DNA from: Lineus longissimus
Taxonomy: Eukaryota > Nemertea > Pilidiophora > Heteronemertea > Lineidae
Length of the DNA: 64,000 bases
Direction: 5' to 3'
NCBI RefSeq assembly: GCF_910592395.1
Contig: NC_088314.1
Location: 19,614,070 to 19,678,069, forward strand
Shown here: positions 50,778 through 62,402 of the stretch, in pieces
How positions within the stretch are numbered: the stretch's first letter is position 1
Layout of the letters: every line of letters starts with the position of its first letter
Program-made: the position numbers and the translations under genes
The notes under the pieces: model-generated
Databases searched by the model: none
What the model saw: only the letters and a program-made list of their open reading frames with translations
What the model was told of the DNA's origin: nothing

Positions 50778-53280
50778 GTACGTCAATAGTTGACCCTTGT
50801 AATGTTAGCCCCAGGTTATTTAGATGTATAAGAAAACAGCTGAATATGGTACCAGTCGAGTCCCAAGTTGATTACTCAGCAAATTTGAAGTCATCTGAAA
50901 TCATATACACAATGTACCATTCAACCCCTAGTTGCCTTAGAAGAACTGTTAGTGGCATGATTAGACCCCTAATTGCTTACTGGGCAAGTTAGAAAAAAAC
51001 TGAAATTCTGCCTTTTAAAGAGTTCGCCAATAAATGGTCATGTCAGTGGGCTACATTTGAATGTTTTGAAAAATTCTATGATGAAAGTGAAAGTTAGTTA
51101 TATTGTTCTTACTTTCCAGACTTTTCGAGCTCATTGGTGCGTGCTTCTGACATGTCCATACTTCAAGGCATTGTATGACAGCGGTCTGCGTGAGAAATAC
51201 ACTGGTAAGAAGATTTTTTCAAATGATCTTTTTGTAGGTATTGGTTCAATAAAGTCTGCTATACCGCGTGTATAAAAACTTTTGTTTCTTCAATTTTCAC
51301 TGTCAAAGTCAAGTTTAAAATGTTTGTCTATGTCAGGTATCAGAGAATGTTTATGTTTATAGTTGATTTTATCCCGAGGTCAGTGAAATCCAGGACACAA
51401 ACTCATGTTTTGTTAGATTAAAACAAAACATATCCCACAAAACCACTAAATGTGGTGCAGGAGTTGCCCACGACTGTTTTTGAAACACAACTGGCGATTA
51501 ATGATAGTCACAACGCTATTGGTTGTCATGTACTGCAAGATGATGCATGAATTATGCATGAAAGTGAAAACCATCCATCTCTCATCATACCATTTTTATT
51601 GCAGCCAATCTGGACCTGAAGATCGTCCCGTCCGAGATCGCAAAGTTAGCCTTCCAGTTCATGTATGTCGGCCGCATCACAGTGAAGGAGGATCAGTTCA
51701 AGGACCTTATCAAAGTCGCTGATTATATTCAACTCGATGGTTTGAAGACGCAGTGTGCTATTCACTTGGCTGAAGTAAGCCTGACAGTCGAGAACTGCGT
51801 GACGATGTGTATACTGGGAGATATGTATAACATTGACGCGCTGTATGAGCGGAGTAACGACCTTCTGCGTCTCAACTTCCAAAAGGTCATGAAGGGGGAC
51901 GACATACTTCAGGTCACCGCCGATTCTCTCATCAGTTTGATGAGTGATGAACACTTGAAGTACATCAAGGCAATGGACTTCTTCAACCTCGCCATGCGCT
52001 GGATTGAAGTGAGTAAGGATCGTATCGATGAATTCCCGCGGTTGTTTGCTTGTCTCGATTTGAAGGATATATCCGAGGTTGGTATTCTGGCGGTGAAGCG
52101 CTGCCGCTTTGTGAACGAGTATGAATCGTGTAGAAAACTGTTCAAGGATTATGAAAAATTGGTGCGGGCAGGGGAGTTTGATCCGTCAGTTACAGAGAAG
52201 GCTGTGATTCTTGTTCCCGGCGGCCAGACCTCGGCCTATCTAGGTTCACGGATTTCAAATTGCTATGCATACGTTATCGAGGATGATAAATGGAGTCAGT
52301 TTATCTCCATGCCTCGTAACTTGGTCGGCGGTGTCGCCATCATGAACGGCGATGCTTACATGTGCGGAAAAGACGGTGGCTCCCTCTATGCGTCCATGTA
52401 TAAACTGACACCTCACGATGTGAAGAATCGCTGGAATCAGGTATTGAATGAGCAGCCGCGCCGAGCCACAGATGAGGTCTATTCATGTGCTTTCAGTAAG
52501 GATAAAAAGCTTGTCAGCGTACGCCGTCTTCATGCTCAGATATTTCTCATGTCCTATGACCTAAACAGCCCGCTCCATATTCCGATGCAAGACTCATGTC
52601 ATCTTCAACGTCTGCTGGACTTGCCTAACCTGAAGGTGACCGTCTCCGCCAAAGCAATCGCGTACTATGAGAAAGTTTTCATTCAGGTTATAATAGAACG
52701 GACTGGGGGGAAGAAAAACCATTTCTTTGTTTACAAAACAGATTCAAAAACGCTAACAGATTATTCGAAAGGAGGGCGTCTTGGGGATGTGTTGTATCTT
52801 GAGGGGGACAGGATGTATCTGGAGACGCCAGGGAAGCGACATAGCCATTGGTTCGACATGAAGAAACTCGTGTGGGGAACGTGTCGACGTGGGTTACCCC
52901 CGTTTCCGAACAAGCAAAATCTGCAGAATTACTCGGTGGTGACGTACAACACTGATCTATATGTGCTCGGTGGCTTGGTTAGTAAATCCAACTGGCCGTC
53001 CTGTACTCTGTTCAAATTCAATCGGAAGGAGAATTCTTGGAGCGAGATGGCAGCACCGCCTGGTGGTGTTGGGCTTGTCAAGGCAGCTTGTGGGGTCATG
53101 AGCGTTCCCAAGGATGAAGTGCGGTGTCCGCTGCACTGCCCGCATTGCAAGACAAAGCTGAAGGTACCGAATTACCTAGATGAGGATGACGACGATAGCG
53201 ATAGCTTCTATGCAGAAAGTGATAGTTGGGATGGCTCCATCTATGAGTCGGACATTGAAATGCCTTTCCTCTTGTGGTGA
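50658..53280 (+). CDS. BTB-BACK-Kelch (KLHL-like) protein, 626 residues
   Basis: Exons 50658-50777, 51120-51204 and 51605-53280 join in phase to 627 codons. Residues 1-130 form a BTB domain (DVSIKLDGGQTFRAHWCVLL; YFKALYDSGLREKYT), followed by a BACK domain (about 135-235; TVENCVTMCILGDMYNIDAL) and a C-terminal Kelch-type beta-propeller with weak blades (YVLGGLVSKSNWPSCTLFKF; ENSWSEMAAPPGG). Such proteins usually bridge Cullin-3 to substrates. After the propeller comes RCPLHCPHCKTKLKVP, a zinc-ribbon-like Cys cluster, and an Asp/Glu/Ser-rich tail. Both unusual tail features are visible directly. The specific KLHL orthologue cannot be named; invertebrates have expanded families. Confidence 0.92.
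51120..51204 (+). CDS. BTB-Kelch coding exon 2
   Basis: Acceptor 'ttactttccag'. Codes TFRAHWCVLLTCPYFKALYD and SGLREKYT, leaving one G before GTAAGA, which completes Ala with the next exon. Confidence 0.88.
51605..53280 (+). CDS. BTB-Kelch coding exon 3 (rest of BTB, BACK, Kelch, tail)
   Basis: Acceptor 'tttttattgcag'. Starts ANLDLKIVPSEIAKLAFQFM, upstream of the first ATG of the long open frame. It then encodes BACK and the whole propeller without introns, typical of many KLHL genes, and stops at TGA 53278-53280. Confidence 0.92.
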
Positions 53281-53355
53281 TTAGAAGTGCAAATTAATCA
53301 ACGAGGGTAGCTGCTCGGCTCCCTAAAAGCTGCTTAAAGTAGTTGAAAAGCCCTG

Positions 53356-53361
53356 AATAAA
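53356..53361 (+). terminator. Polyadenylation signal of the BTB-Kelch gene
   Basis: AATAAA in 'ccctgaataaaatatgcttc', 76 bp past the stop codon. Another AATAAA near 53786 could give a longer form. Confidence 0.6.
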
Positions 53362-53455
53362 ATATGCTTCCTACTTGTATCGAAATGCATGGGTTTAGAA
53401 GATGATGACATTTGACTTGCTTGCCCCAGGTTTTTGACTTTCCATGGGTTTGGCT

Positions 53456-53656
53456 ATAACTGCAAACCGCCGAATTTGCGCACCTAATTATTTTTACGAA
53501 AAGCAAACATTTCAGGAAAAAAATTGTGCTTTTTTGCGAATTACATGCAAAGTTTTTCTAATCAAATTGTTGTGGTGATTTTAATTTTCACGAGTCGAAG
53601 TTATTTGCCAAATACACAAAAATTAAAAGCTTGGAAAATTTGGCGGGTTACAGTTT
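53456..53656. repeat. AT-rich TIR element, ACTGTAAACCG family, copy 3
   Basis: Left AACTGCAAACCGCCGAATTT matches the reverse complement of right 'aaatttggcgggttacagtt'. The interior has 'gcgaattacatgcaaa' and 'attttaattttcacgag'. This is the clearest copy of the family. Confidence 0.75.
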
Positions 53657-54699
53657 GGTGAACTCGAACTGTATCAGATCATTGAGTTGTAAACTTAAGA
53701 AAAAACCTCGATCTATCAGCCATGTTGCAGTAGTTTTTTGGTCGACTTTCAACTAGAATTGTAAAGTTACGCTCAACTACATGTGAATAAACTCTTGCTG
53801 ATAATATCCAAGATTGTGTGAAATTTGCAGTTTGAACTTTTATTCTTGCAAATACACTGTCAAACGCAAACTTAAAAAGCTTGAAAATGTCAACTGTATT
53901 GCATTTATCTTAAAAAGCTTGAAAATCAACTGTAATTGATTAACTTTAAATTTTGGCAGTAGGTACTCATTGTTTTGGTTTTGATTTCAAGGGTGATGAG
54001 GATGGGAAATGGCCTTTTCTATAATATTGAAGTTTTTTGAAAATGTGGCTAGCATGTATTAATTTGATTGAAATATGTAGATCATTAAAAACTGCCAACC
54101 AAAATGACATGAACTTGTAAGTGGCCATTCATTTAGTTTGTAAGCAATAAGTGGGGAGGGATTTGAGAATTTTTGGCCGGAATTTTGATTTGCCGTAAAT
54201 GTTAAAACATGTCTCTATAAGTATAAAGCATAAACAGGTTTAAGGTTTTTGATTTCAAATGCAATTTTAGAAATTACTCTTCTACAAAAACAGGTTTCAT
54301 TACATTTTGTATATTTCATTATGGGGCGTGACATCTTAAAAATGTTGTTGTGTGCATAGTACTTGCACCACTGACCAATGATGGTTTGTGGATGTGTGCA
54401 GGAGACTGTGTTCTACAGGGTGACCCAGAAAACTGTTCCGTTGCACAATATAATTCCATTGTGTATCCATTGGTTGAAGCAAAAGTTCTCTGGGCCACCC
54501 TGTACATGGAGGTGCATGCGCATCTGTACAGGGGAAGGAGGTTGCAAAGATCATCCCTACATGTACGTACTAAATGAATGGCTCCAAATGTAAAGTGTAT
54601 AGTAAAATTTGCGTTTAGTGTTTCTCATACAAATATATAATAATTTTTGAGTAAAAGTGTCCTCTTCATTTCCTTGCCAAAGCCTGGGACAGACTTGCA

Positions 54700-55440
54700 T
54701 CAGACTAGAGCATGTTGGGGATGTTGGTACTAACTGGTGGTGTGATGTCCCTGACTGGATGTGACAGTGATTGTGCTCTTCCAGCTAAGTCTTTGGTACA
54801 CTCCATAGATCGGCTTGGAGCCTGATCAAATGGACTGTCTGAAGGATGGTCTAGGTTTTTGGCTGGTGACAGCAGTCTGATGGTGTTATCAACCTCTGTT
54901 TGCGAAGACAATTCTTGACTGGTTGTGACAGCAGTTTGGCAGTGTTCAGCTATCGTCACCCTCATTTCACCTCCGTTGGCTCTTTACCATAAGTTTCCTG
55001 GCTGGTTGTGACAGCAGTTTGATGGTGTGATCAGCCAGCTTGGTTTCTAGTGGCGGACAATTCCTGCTGGTAGAAGTTTCCTGGTTTGTTGTGACGACAG
55101 TTTGGTGGTGTTCAGCTACATGTAGCTCAGGTGTTGGTGGAAGACAATTCCTAGATGGATCTTTTTTTGTCTGGTTGTGACAATGGGACATGGTACTAGT
55201 AATCTTGCAGATGCTAAAATAAGTGCCTCCAAGTGTTTTGTGCTGGCTGTGACAAATTGGTTTTGATCCACGTCTTCAGCTGGACACTCTTCCTGTTGGT
55301 TGATTGTGACATACATCCTCGATACCTGGGTCACTTGTATGCTCATTTCCTGGCCCGCATGGCCCCTGAGCTCAGCTCCTTGTGACAGCGATGTTGTAGA
55401 GGATTTCCTATAGTCTCGAGGCTGGTTGATTGTGACACAT
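54700..55440. repeat. Degenerate tandem array of about 110-bp units
   Basis: Five to seven diverged copies built around CTGGTTGTGACAGCAGTTTG, 'gtgttcagct' and 'gacaattcct'. On the minus strand the units give short ORFs with recurrent HCQTAVTTSQE-like strings, but with stops and frame changes between them. Confidence 0.75.
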
Positions 55441-55740
55441 GTAGCTGTAGGACAGAGAGAGAAACCACATGAGACGAATTATGCCAAGTTGACGTACACT
55501 ATGGACGCAATGGACCGGCCTCGTTCCTCACCATGAGGAGTTCCAATAAGGATGACACAATGGACTGCCCCGGGAGTCTTGAGTTTACGAAGAGTTCGGC
55601 TTTCTTCGTAAACTGGGCATAATTCCTCATGGTTTCTTTACCCGTCCTTCAGCTACATAAATTTGTGGTTGTGATGTTAACAGCAGGTCATATTAGGTGG
55701 TCGTGGCTTATACAGTTATAGTTTCTCTTGCATCTCCCAG

Positions 55741-55923
55741 GCTGCAGCACGTGTCACCAACTCTTTTCCGTTCCCGCTCATTTGTCTTCAACGCCACATG
55801 GCTAACGGTCGGCCAAGCGTCTTGGTCTCTCCTAATTCATATTTCTGCGGAGTATTGGAACATGAACTGTTTGTTAACGGCAGAAAAAACATGGCAGAAG
55901 CTCGGCCAAAGGAAAAGGCTGTG
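55741..55923 (+). CDS. Unrecognised gene, candidate first coding exon
   Basis: Acceptor 'ttgcatctcccag' at 55740. The frame is open from the acceptor for 19 codons before the ATG at 55798, so translation could also enter from an upstream exon. I chose 55798 as the likely start because it is the first in-frame ATG. Confidence 0.55.
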
Positions 55924-58900
55924 GTAAGTCCATCGTATTCTGATGTTTGTATATCCCATGTCTTGTCATGTTTGGTTATTGATGACTCAACTAAGGTGAA
56001 ATGTAACTTCAGCGGTTATTCCTCCTGTCCACGGGCCACTGAATCAAGTATCAGTAAGGGTTGAAAACACTGTAAAGGGGTTCCGGCAGAAGAGGGAGTA
56101 CCTCTGTGGATTCCTTCTCCTTCTACTTTAACCCTTCATGGACCCTTTACAATCGCTTAACCCCTTTAATACTGACCCCAAAATCTTGAGATTCAAGATT
56201 CAAAAACCTTGGTAGTCATGGTTCTTATTTAATCTTGAGGACACGTGACATTTGTCAAGTACCATACAGGCCTACCCAGCTAACACAAGGGCCCTGGCCT
56301 AAGGCTGGCATAGACCCGGCAAAATTTGGCAAGCTCTGGCTCTGCCCCTGCCAGGGCTTCGTCCATTGGCCCATGGACTAAAAGACCTTGGCCAGGGCTG
56401 GCTCCACTGGCCGGTCTAGGGCTTGGCTTGAGTGACCCACTCACACAAATGGTAAAACAATAAATACCACATCACTTTTAGGCTCAAAATCAATCAATAA
56501 GAAAACACATGGGTATCATAATTACCCAAATAACTAAAAAGAAGGGCAATGCAAGTTGCTTTAATTGCAGTTTAGTTACCAAATAAACCGGAAATTCCAA
56601 AAACACAAACCACGAAAGTTAAGATGTGAATTGAGATTTAAGAACTTTTTTCATGGCTAGTGAAAACATACACTAAGTAGCTCACCAGTGAAGTTCGACT
56701 GAGGTGGACTACAGATTTTGACACCTAACTACAAGTACTCATTAGGATAGTTTCCTTCTCCGACGAAGGGAGGCTCAGAATGGGTGCCAGTCAACTGGAC
56801 CAGTTGGGTTGATTTTGTAGGCCTAATTCTAGACATTGATGGAAAGAAAGGCTGAATTTAAGAAATATCTAATGGTCATACCTTACTGAAATAAAAATCC
56901 ATTTTGCCGAGAGGCCTTGGAACTCATGCTTTAGACCCATCAACCAACCTTGGAACAGCCATGGCCCAGCCCTGGGTGTTAGGTGTATTCCGGTTGTCAG
57001 CCAGCCCAGAAAAGTCTACCATTAACTGACCTGGAACCAGGCTGGCAAACATTGGCAGAGGACTAACAATCGCTGATTTTGTCTTGGCCTGCCAGGCCTT
57101 GACCAGTCCTGGATACAATGCTATTCGAGCCTTGGGCCAGGTTACTTGTGCTAACTGGGTAATGTATCCACACAGGTGAAGTTCTTGATCTGGTGTGTGA
57201 CATATGTTATACATGCTTCCCGAAATTGGTGGCTTGCATTGGAACTAACTTTTTCCCCCTTGTCCGTCATCAAAGGCATTCAAGTGTGTTGGTCAACCAT
57301 GACTATCTCCTTTGTCCCTCCACCATAAGGCCTTGTTACCCCTTATGACATCACTATTTCGGACACTCAGCGCCCCATTTCTGGAAAGGTGTATAACTAG
57401 ACACGGATGGCTTGTGCTATAACTTTGGTGTGTGACTCCCAGGTGTGGTGTTAGTGGACCTGAGTGACATGTTATATCTTGACCTGATATGCTATAACTT
57501 GCCCTGTGACACATTATAACTTGACCTGTGTGGCATGTTATATCTTGACCTGACATGCTATAACTTGCCCTGTGACACGTTATAACTTGACCTGTGTGGC
57601 ATGTTATATCTTGACCTGACATGCTATAACTTGCCATGTGACACGTTATAACTTGACCTGTGTGGCATGTTATAACTTGACCTGTGTGACATGCTATAAC
57701 TTGACCTGTGACATGTTATAACTTGACCTGTGTGACTTTTAATAATTTGACCTGTGTCGCACACATATAACTCAACCTGTGTGACATACATCATAACTAG
57801 AATATAATTATAATGGTTAATTGGGGAAGCCAACACGCCAATATTTCCACATCAATATTCGTTGCAATAAAAATTAAAAATTGCCATCACATGTTTGTAA
57901 ACAACTTAACGTGACAATGTTAATTGGTATAATATCCCCACTAAGAATAGACCAACACTCAACAAAACCCCATCTCCAGTATTCATCCGTGCTATCGAGT
58001 TGGTATTGGGGATTATCGAGTTTTTCCTGAAATCTCTGCCAATCTAATCTCATTTTTGTTCTGGCATACAGCGACCTATTTATGCTGACTCGGCATTCTG
58101 CGTCTCGTGTTTCTATTGTGACATGAATGTCGCATTTTGTAGAGTTTCTACATGCGTGGCTTTCGAGGAACTTAAATTGCTGGTTCTTCACAGTTCTTTA
58201 GATAAGGTTTGTATGGGGTGTCTATACCATAACAAGCAAAAACCCATCTAATCAGTTGAGATACACAAGCTTGTGTCGGACTCTAGCTCTGATGAAGACA
58301 GACTCACTAAGCTAATAAACCCATTGGCACCTGACCGTGATGGCACATGAAGAAAGCTCATTCCGCCTTGGTGGAGGAGGAATACTCCTTGAAGAATAAC
58401 CCATATAAAGTGCAGAGCTATTAAAAGCTGTGGAAGAGGAAGGATACCGAAACACCCTCTATACTCATGTTATATCATCAGTATCAGCCTGCGGTGTTAC
58501 ATTTAAGAGACTCCACCTTTAAAGGTTAAGTTGGGCCTTATCATACCTTCCTCAACATCCTGGTATACATTATCAAAGCTCAACTAACCTTCTATTTACA
58601 GCGTTGTTAAAATCAAATTAAAAATCAAAGCGTAGAATGCTTTGTAGTCGTTAGTTACCATAGCGCAGGCGATGAAGCGATATATGACAGGAAGTCAGCT
58701 TTGTGGGCGTCTACGATCTTCAGCGCGTAGTTTTGTTGACGTTTTAGCGATATCGTTCCTTGGTGGTATCGATATTTTAGCGATATACAGTAGAACCTCT
58801 CTATTAAGGACACCCTTGGGACTGACAAGTGCTGTCCTTAATAGAGAGGTGTCCTTAATAGAGAGGTGCCCGCTAAGGGAGGTTCCACTGTAGCAATATT

Positions 58901-61900
58901 TTAGCGATATTGATATCGTCCCTTGTGAAGAGAACATCAAACCATTTTATCTAGTCATCTTGTTCCTCGTGTGTTTGTATGTCTTGCAATTGGCAATGTC
59001 ATTTTTGGTCCCTTAGGGGCAGGGCCGTGTGCGCATTCTGATTTTCTAGTAGAAGGGGGTCATTTTGAGCTCAAAACTAGGGTGTAAAGAAAACGAAATA
59101 GAATATTTTGTTACAAAACTCCCCAGGTAAGATTGGTCAAAATTAAGATGGCAATCCCCTAGATGGGGTGGGGGGGGGGGGGGGGCCTTTAAGGTAAAAA
59201 ATACCAGAACTCAATTGTCTATCTTCCAAATGTTGAAGGGGAAGTGCAAATCTTCAACCAACCTTTGGCCAATCCCCCCCGGCCCCCTCCCCGTGTCCTG
59301 AATCCCTGCCAAGACACCACCAAAGTGCATTAGAAATAATTCAACCAATTGCCGATGTCAGGTGAATATCTTTGTTCCCCATCCATCATTTACGTCTTGA
59401 TCAGTGACAATATTGCCTATTACGCCCCAACACCGCTAATGGGGAGTCGGCAATCCATCATTAATGTCAATTACACCGTTCATCGTATCAACACGACCGC
59501 GCTGACGACACCTGTTGTCACATCCCCATTGATTGGTGATTGGCTGCCACTAATCTATGATTTGGCGTAATCGGTGACGAGTTGGGTTCAGTGGAACCAC
59601 TCTTAGCGGACACCACTCTACTAAGGACGTTCTCTCTCTTAAGGACACCACATTTGGTCCCATATCTGTCTTTTCCATTGAATTTACCCCTGTAATCAGG
59701 ACTACCTCTCAATTAAGGACAGCATTGGTCAGTCCCAAGGATGTCATTAATAGAGAGGTTCTATTCAAATCCATCTTGAAAAACATGCTATAATTTGCTC
59801 CAAGGTGTTGAGAAGTGTGCCATATCGCTCACATTTTCAGAATTGAGGTGAGTTGATGAAAATCTAAGAGCGATTGTGAAAATGAGAGCAATATGCAACA
59901 TTACAACATCTTGGAGCAAACTATAGTTTTGCATTCTATTGGCGTCGAAAGTGTTAAGTCTTTCGTATCATCTCTATAATTCAGAGGTTGATTAATCACG
60001 ATAATGGCCTGCGGTGTTCTCTGGTCATCTCCATATGTCTCAATCGCCCACACCTGTCCTGGAATAATGCATCCCACAATATCAATGATCATGGTATGAT
60101 AAATGAGTGGGTAATGATCTTTTTTGGAATGTCTTTTGTGGATTAGCCAAACGTTTCGGATAGGCAACCATTATTTTTGTGGGAAACGCAGAGGACTGCT
60201 GTGATATTCTGCAAAATTTGCTAATTAGGATTGCTTACGAAAAAAAAAAATTATGGTTGGGCAGTCAAAAAAAAAGTATCGTACAAAGCACTTTTTAGAA
60301 CCTCTCCCCACCCAAAAATAACAAAGTCATAGCAATTTATTTAGACAATCTTTGAAGTATCATTTGAGAAGTTGATTTTTATGGTAAACATATAAAAAAA
60401 TGCCTTAGTGAGCGTGAAGAAAAAAGATCTCCAAATCCTGATTTTTTTCCAGACCATCCTCTTATGTTTTGAAGTCCCAGAAATCAAGGTCAGCTATCCT
60501 GTAACCCAAGTTATAAATTACTCTCTTTTTTTCTCATCTCAGAACGTGAAAAAAATACGGCTCCTTTAGTCTCATTCGCTTTCTACCAAAGTCTGAAAAC
60601 GTTAGCTTTTGTATAAGCTTACTTTGGTAAAAAAAACGAACCCTCATCAAAGCTCAAAACATATGCCTTTCTTGTGACCAACTACAACATCGGTGGGGTT
60701 TTTTGCCAATTTTCTCGTCTGCTTGAGAGTCGAATAATCTGACATAACCGCTGAATATGACAATTAGATAAAAAACTGCAGAACTTCAAAGAGACGTAGG
60801 GATTGAAGTGGAGTGGAGAATTTCGTACTATTAGAGTAATCATTCTGGTGCGTAATTTGTCAAATAGCGTAATCTTTGACTTCCTGGGTTTCGGAAAGAA
60901 AGATCAAAGTTTGCTGGTTCAAATTTCATAATCATCATGTCAATTTCAATCTCAGCGGAAATAAAGTGAATCAGCACAATAGTGCAATCTTGCTACGCAG
61001 TCTTTGTACAAGATAACATAATTGCAAAAATTGTCGATTTCTTTAAAAATGTTTCAGAGATTTTAACCTTTTGCCTGCCTAAATTTTGGTTGAAAGATAA
61101 TAAATTTCAGTTATTTGAGATTTTTTTGTCTCTAAAAGATTGTTTTCAGGACTAATTAGGGAGAAATCGACATAGTAGTTTTTGCTCAGTAGCCCTAAAA
61201 GATGTAGACATTTACCTCTGAAAATGCCTTTAGGTCTCGTAACTCGGCCCTTAGAGCCATGGAGATGATATTTTGCCCGTGGGATATTGGGGTTTCAGGA
61301 ACAGTGGAACCTCCCTCCCAAGGGTCCCTAATAGAGAGGTTTTACTGAGCTGAATTCTCATGTAACATGACAATGCTTCCTCAAGTCTATTCTCGTCTAG
61401 ATTCAAAGAAATTGTTTCACGTCGCATATCCTCTGGAGGTCAGCTAATTATTACTTATCGGATCGACTGGCAAATAAAGACCTCATCTTCGTTGCCTTTG
61501 AGCAAGTTCTTGTCTTACCTCCTAAGCAGTAAGATCTAGTTAGCCGTCTTTTGTGGTGTGTGTGCCTGGGTGGGGGGGGGGGGGGGTGTTCGTCAGTCGA
61601 GTGGGGGGAGGGGGGCGCTACTATTTTCTCGTACCTGTGATCAAGGATATTTACCTGATCGACTACCCAAATTGGTGTGACATCTGTATTCTGTTCATGC
61701 TGAAATAACCACCTTCGATCCATTGTTATTCGAGTCACCGATAAATCTAGAAATAAAAAGGTTGTGTGGGAGGATTGGAATCAATTTATAGCCTGCTAGA
61801 TTTCAAGTTATGACCCGCTCTAGCAACATCAGACACCTACTTGTTTCCCTAATGTGTTTTCTTCTAAAGAATGATTGTCGAAGTCATATGAACTTCCCAT

Positions 61901-62402
61901 GCTGTTTTAAAGCTGTCTGGATAGTATAGTCAAGTGAATGGACCATTGATCGGATGTCGAAAGTCTGCAAGTCTATAGTCTCCCTCACCACCCTTCCCAC
62001 TTACTAACGAAATACTGTGTCAAGCCAGTTGAGAGGAGCCTAGACAACAGGCTTATTTCAACTGTAACAGGTCTATACTCAACCCACCCAACTTAGTAAA
62101 TTTAGTATATATCGGCAATTTAGATGTTGCTGATGGCACCAGGGGCAAAATCAACTGCTGACCGCAAAACTATCAAATGAATCATGATGTTTCTTAGCAA
62201 CAAGCAAGTTTGAAATCGTGCCTTAGCAAATATTTGTAGTAAAGCTTTAAATATGATGATACATTTTATTTTGCAGAGAACCGATTCGAATCCGTCACAC
62301 TCATCGTATTCATCAAGCGATATGGCCCCGATAACACCCCCTGTTGATGAAGAGGCAGGATGCTTCAAGTTCTTGGTGCCTCACAAGCGCAACTCAAGGA
62401 AG
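55741..62402 (+). CDS. 5' part of an unrecognised gene (two exons, continues right)
   Basis: Exon 55741-55923 contains ATG at 55798 followed by 42 codons (MANGRPSVLVSPNSYFCGVL ... RPKEKAV) and donor GTG|GTAAGT, phase 0. Exon 62277-62402 (acceptor 'attttattttgcag', donor AAG|GTAAGA) reads 42 codons: RTDSNPSHSSYSSSDMAPIT, then PPVDEEAGCFKFLVPHKRNS and RK, phase 0. Both exons have good splice sites and protein-like composition; the second has a Ser-rich, probably phosphorylated segment followed by a basic one. The product is not recognised; it could be the cytosolic N-terminus of a larger protein. Linking the two exons over a 6.4-kb intron is inference. Confidence 0.6.
56275..57159. mobile_element. 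885-bp non-autonomous TIR transposon
   Basis: Left CCCAGCTAACACAAGGGCCC followed by 'tggcctaaggct' matches the reverse complement of the right end (CCCAGTTAGCACAAGTAACC, tggcccaaggct). TA flanks both ends. GC-rich 'ggccaaggc' words near both ends extend the subterminal inverted repeats around an AT-rich core. No transposase ORF. Confidence 0.8.
57465..57790. repeat. Tandem array, 22-bp subunits in about 65-bp higher-order units
   Basis: Subunit 'cctgtgtggcatgttataac' plus 'ttga' repeats about 14 times. Three subunits form a higher-order unit alternating 'atatcttga', 'ataacttgc' and 'ataacttga'. Confidence 0.88.
58787..58892. repeat. TA-flanked MITE, 'ATTAAGGACA' family, compact full copy
   Basis: TA|CAGTAGAACCTCTCTATTAA at the left and 'agggaggttccactg'|TA at the right, with a central inverted 'ctgtccttaatagagaggtg'. 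About 106 bp; the best-preserved copy in the window. Confidence 0.88.
59589..59766. repeat. TA-type MITE, 'ATTAAGGACA' family, long copy
   Basis: CAGTGGAACCACTCTTAGCG at the left, 'taatagagaggttctatt' at the right, and inside it 'aaggacaccacatttggtcc' and 'ggtcagtcccaaggatgtca'. Same module order as 2701-2880. Confidence 0.82.
61301..61350. repeat. MITE remnant, 'ATTAAGGACA' family
   Basis: 'cagtggaacctccctcccaa' joined to 'taatagagaggttttactg': only the two ends remain, as after an internal deletion. Confidence 0.7.
62277..62402 (+). CDS. Unrecognised gene, second coding exon
   Basis: 126 nt, phase 0 at both sides, acceptor and donor both strong (ttttattttgcag, AAG|GTAAGA). Composition is Ser/Pro/Asp first, then Cys/Phe/Leu and basic. 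This is the better supported of the two exons of this gene. Confidence 0.65.

Larger units (their letters stand above)
53281..55740. other. Intergenic region
   Basis: Holds the 3' end of the BTB-Kelch gene (AATAAA at 53356), an AT-rich TIR element (53456-53656), and a 750-bp degenerate tandem array (54700-55440). ORFs of 70-86 residues across the array are repeat-derived. No further gene is supported. Confidence 0.6.
55924..62276 (+). other. 6.4-kb intron or gap rich in transposon remnants
   Basis: Contains an 885-bp TIR element (56275-57159), a tandem array (57465-57790), two MITE copies (58787-58892, 59589-59766), a third fragment (61301-61350), and G runs near 59170 and 61570. Two divergently oriented halves of a short module flank 59770-59940. 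No exon is supported. Confidence 0.6.

Noticed and set aside
51646-51954. Minus-strand ORF of 102 residues
   Set aside because: Antisense shadow of the BTB-Kelch coding exon.
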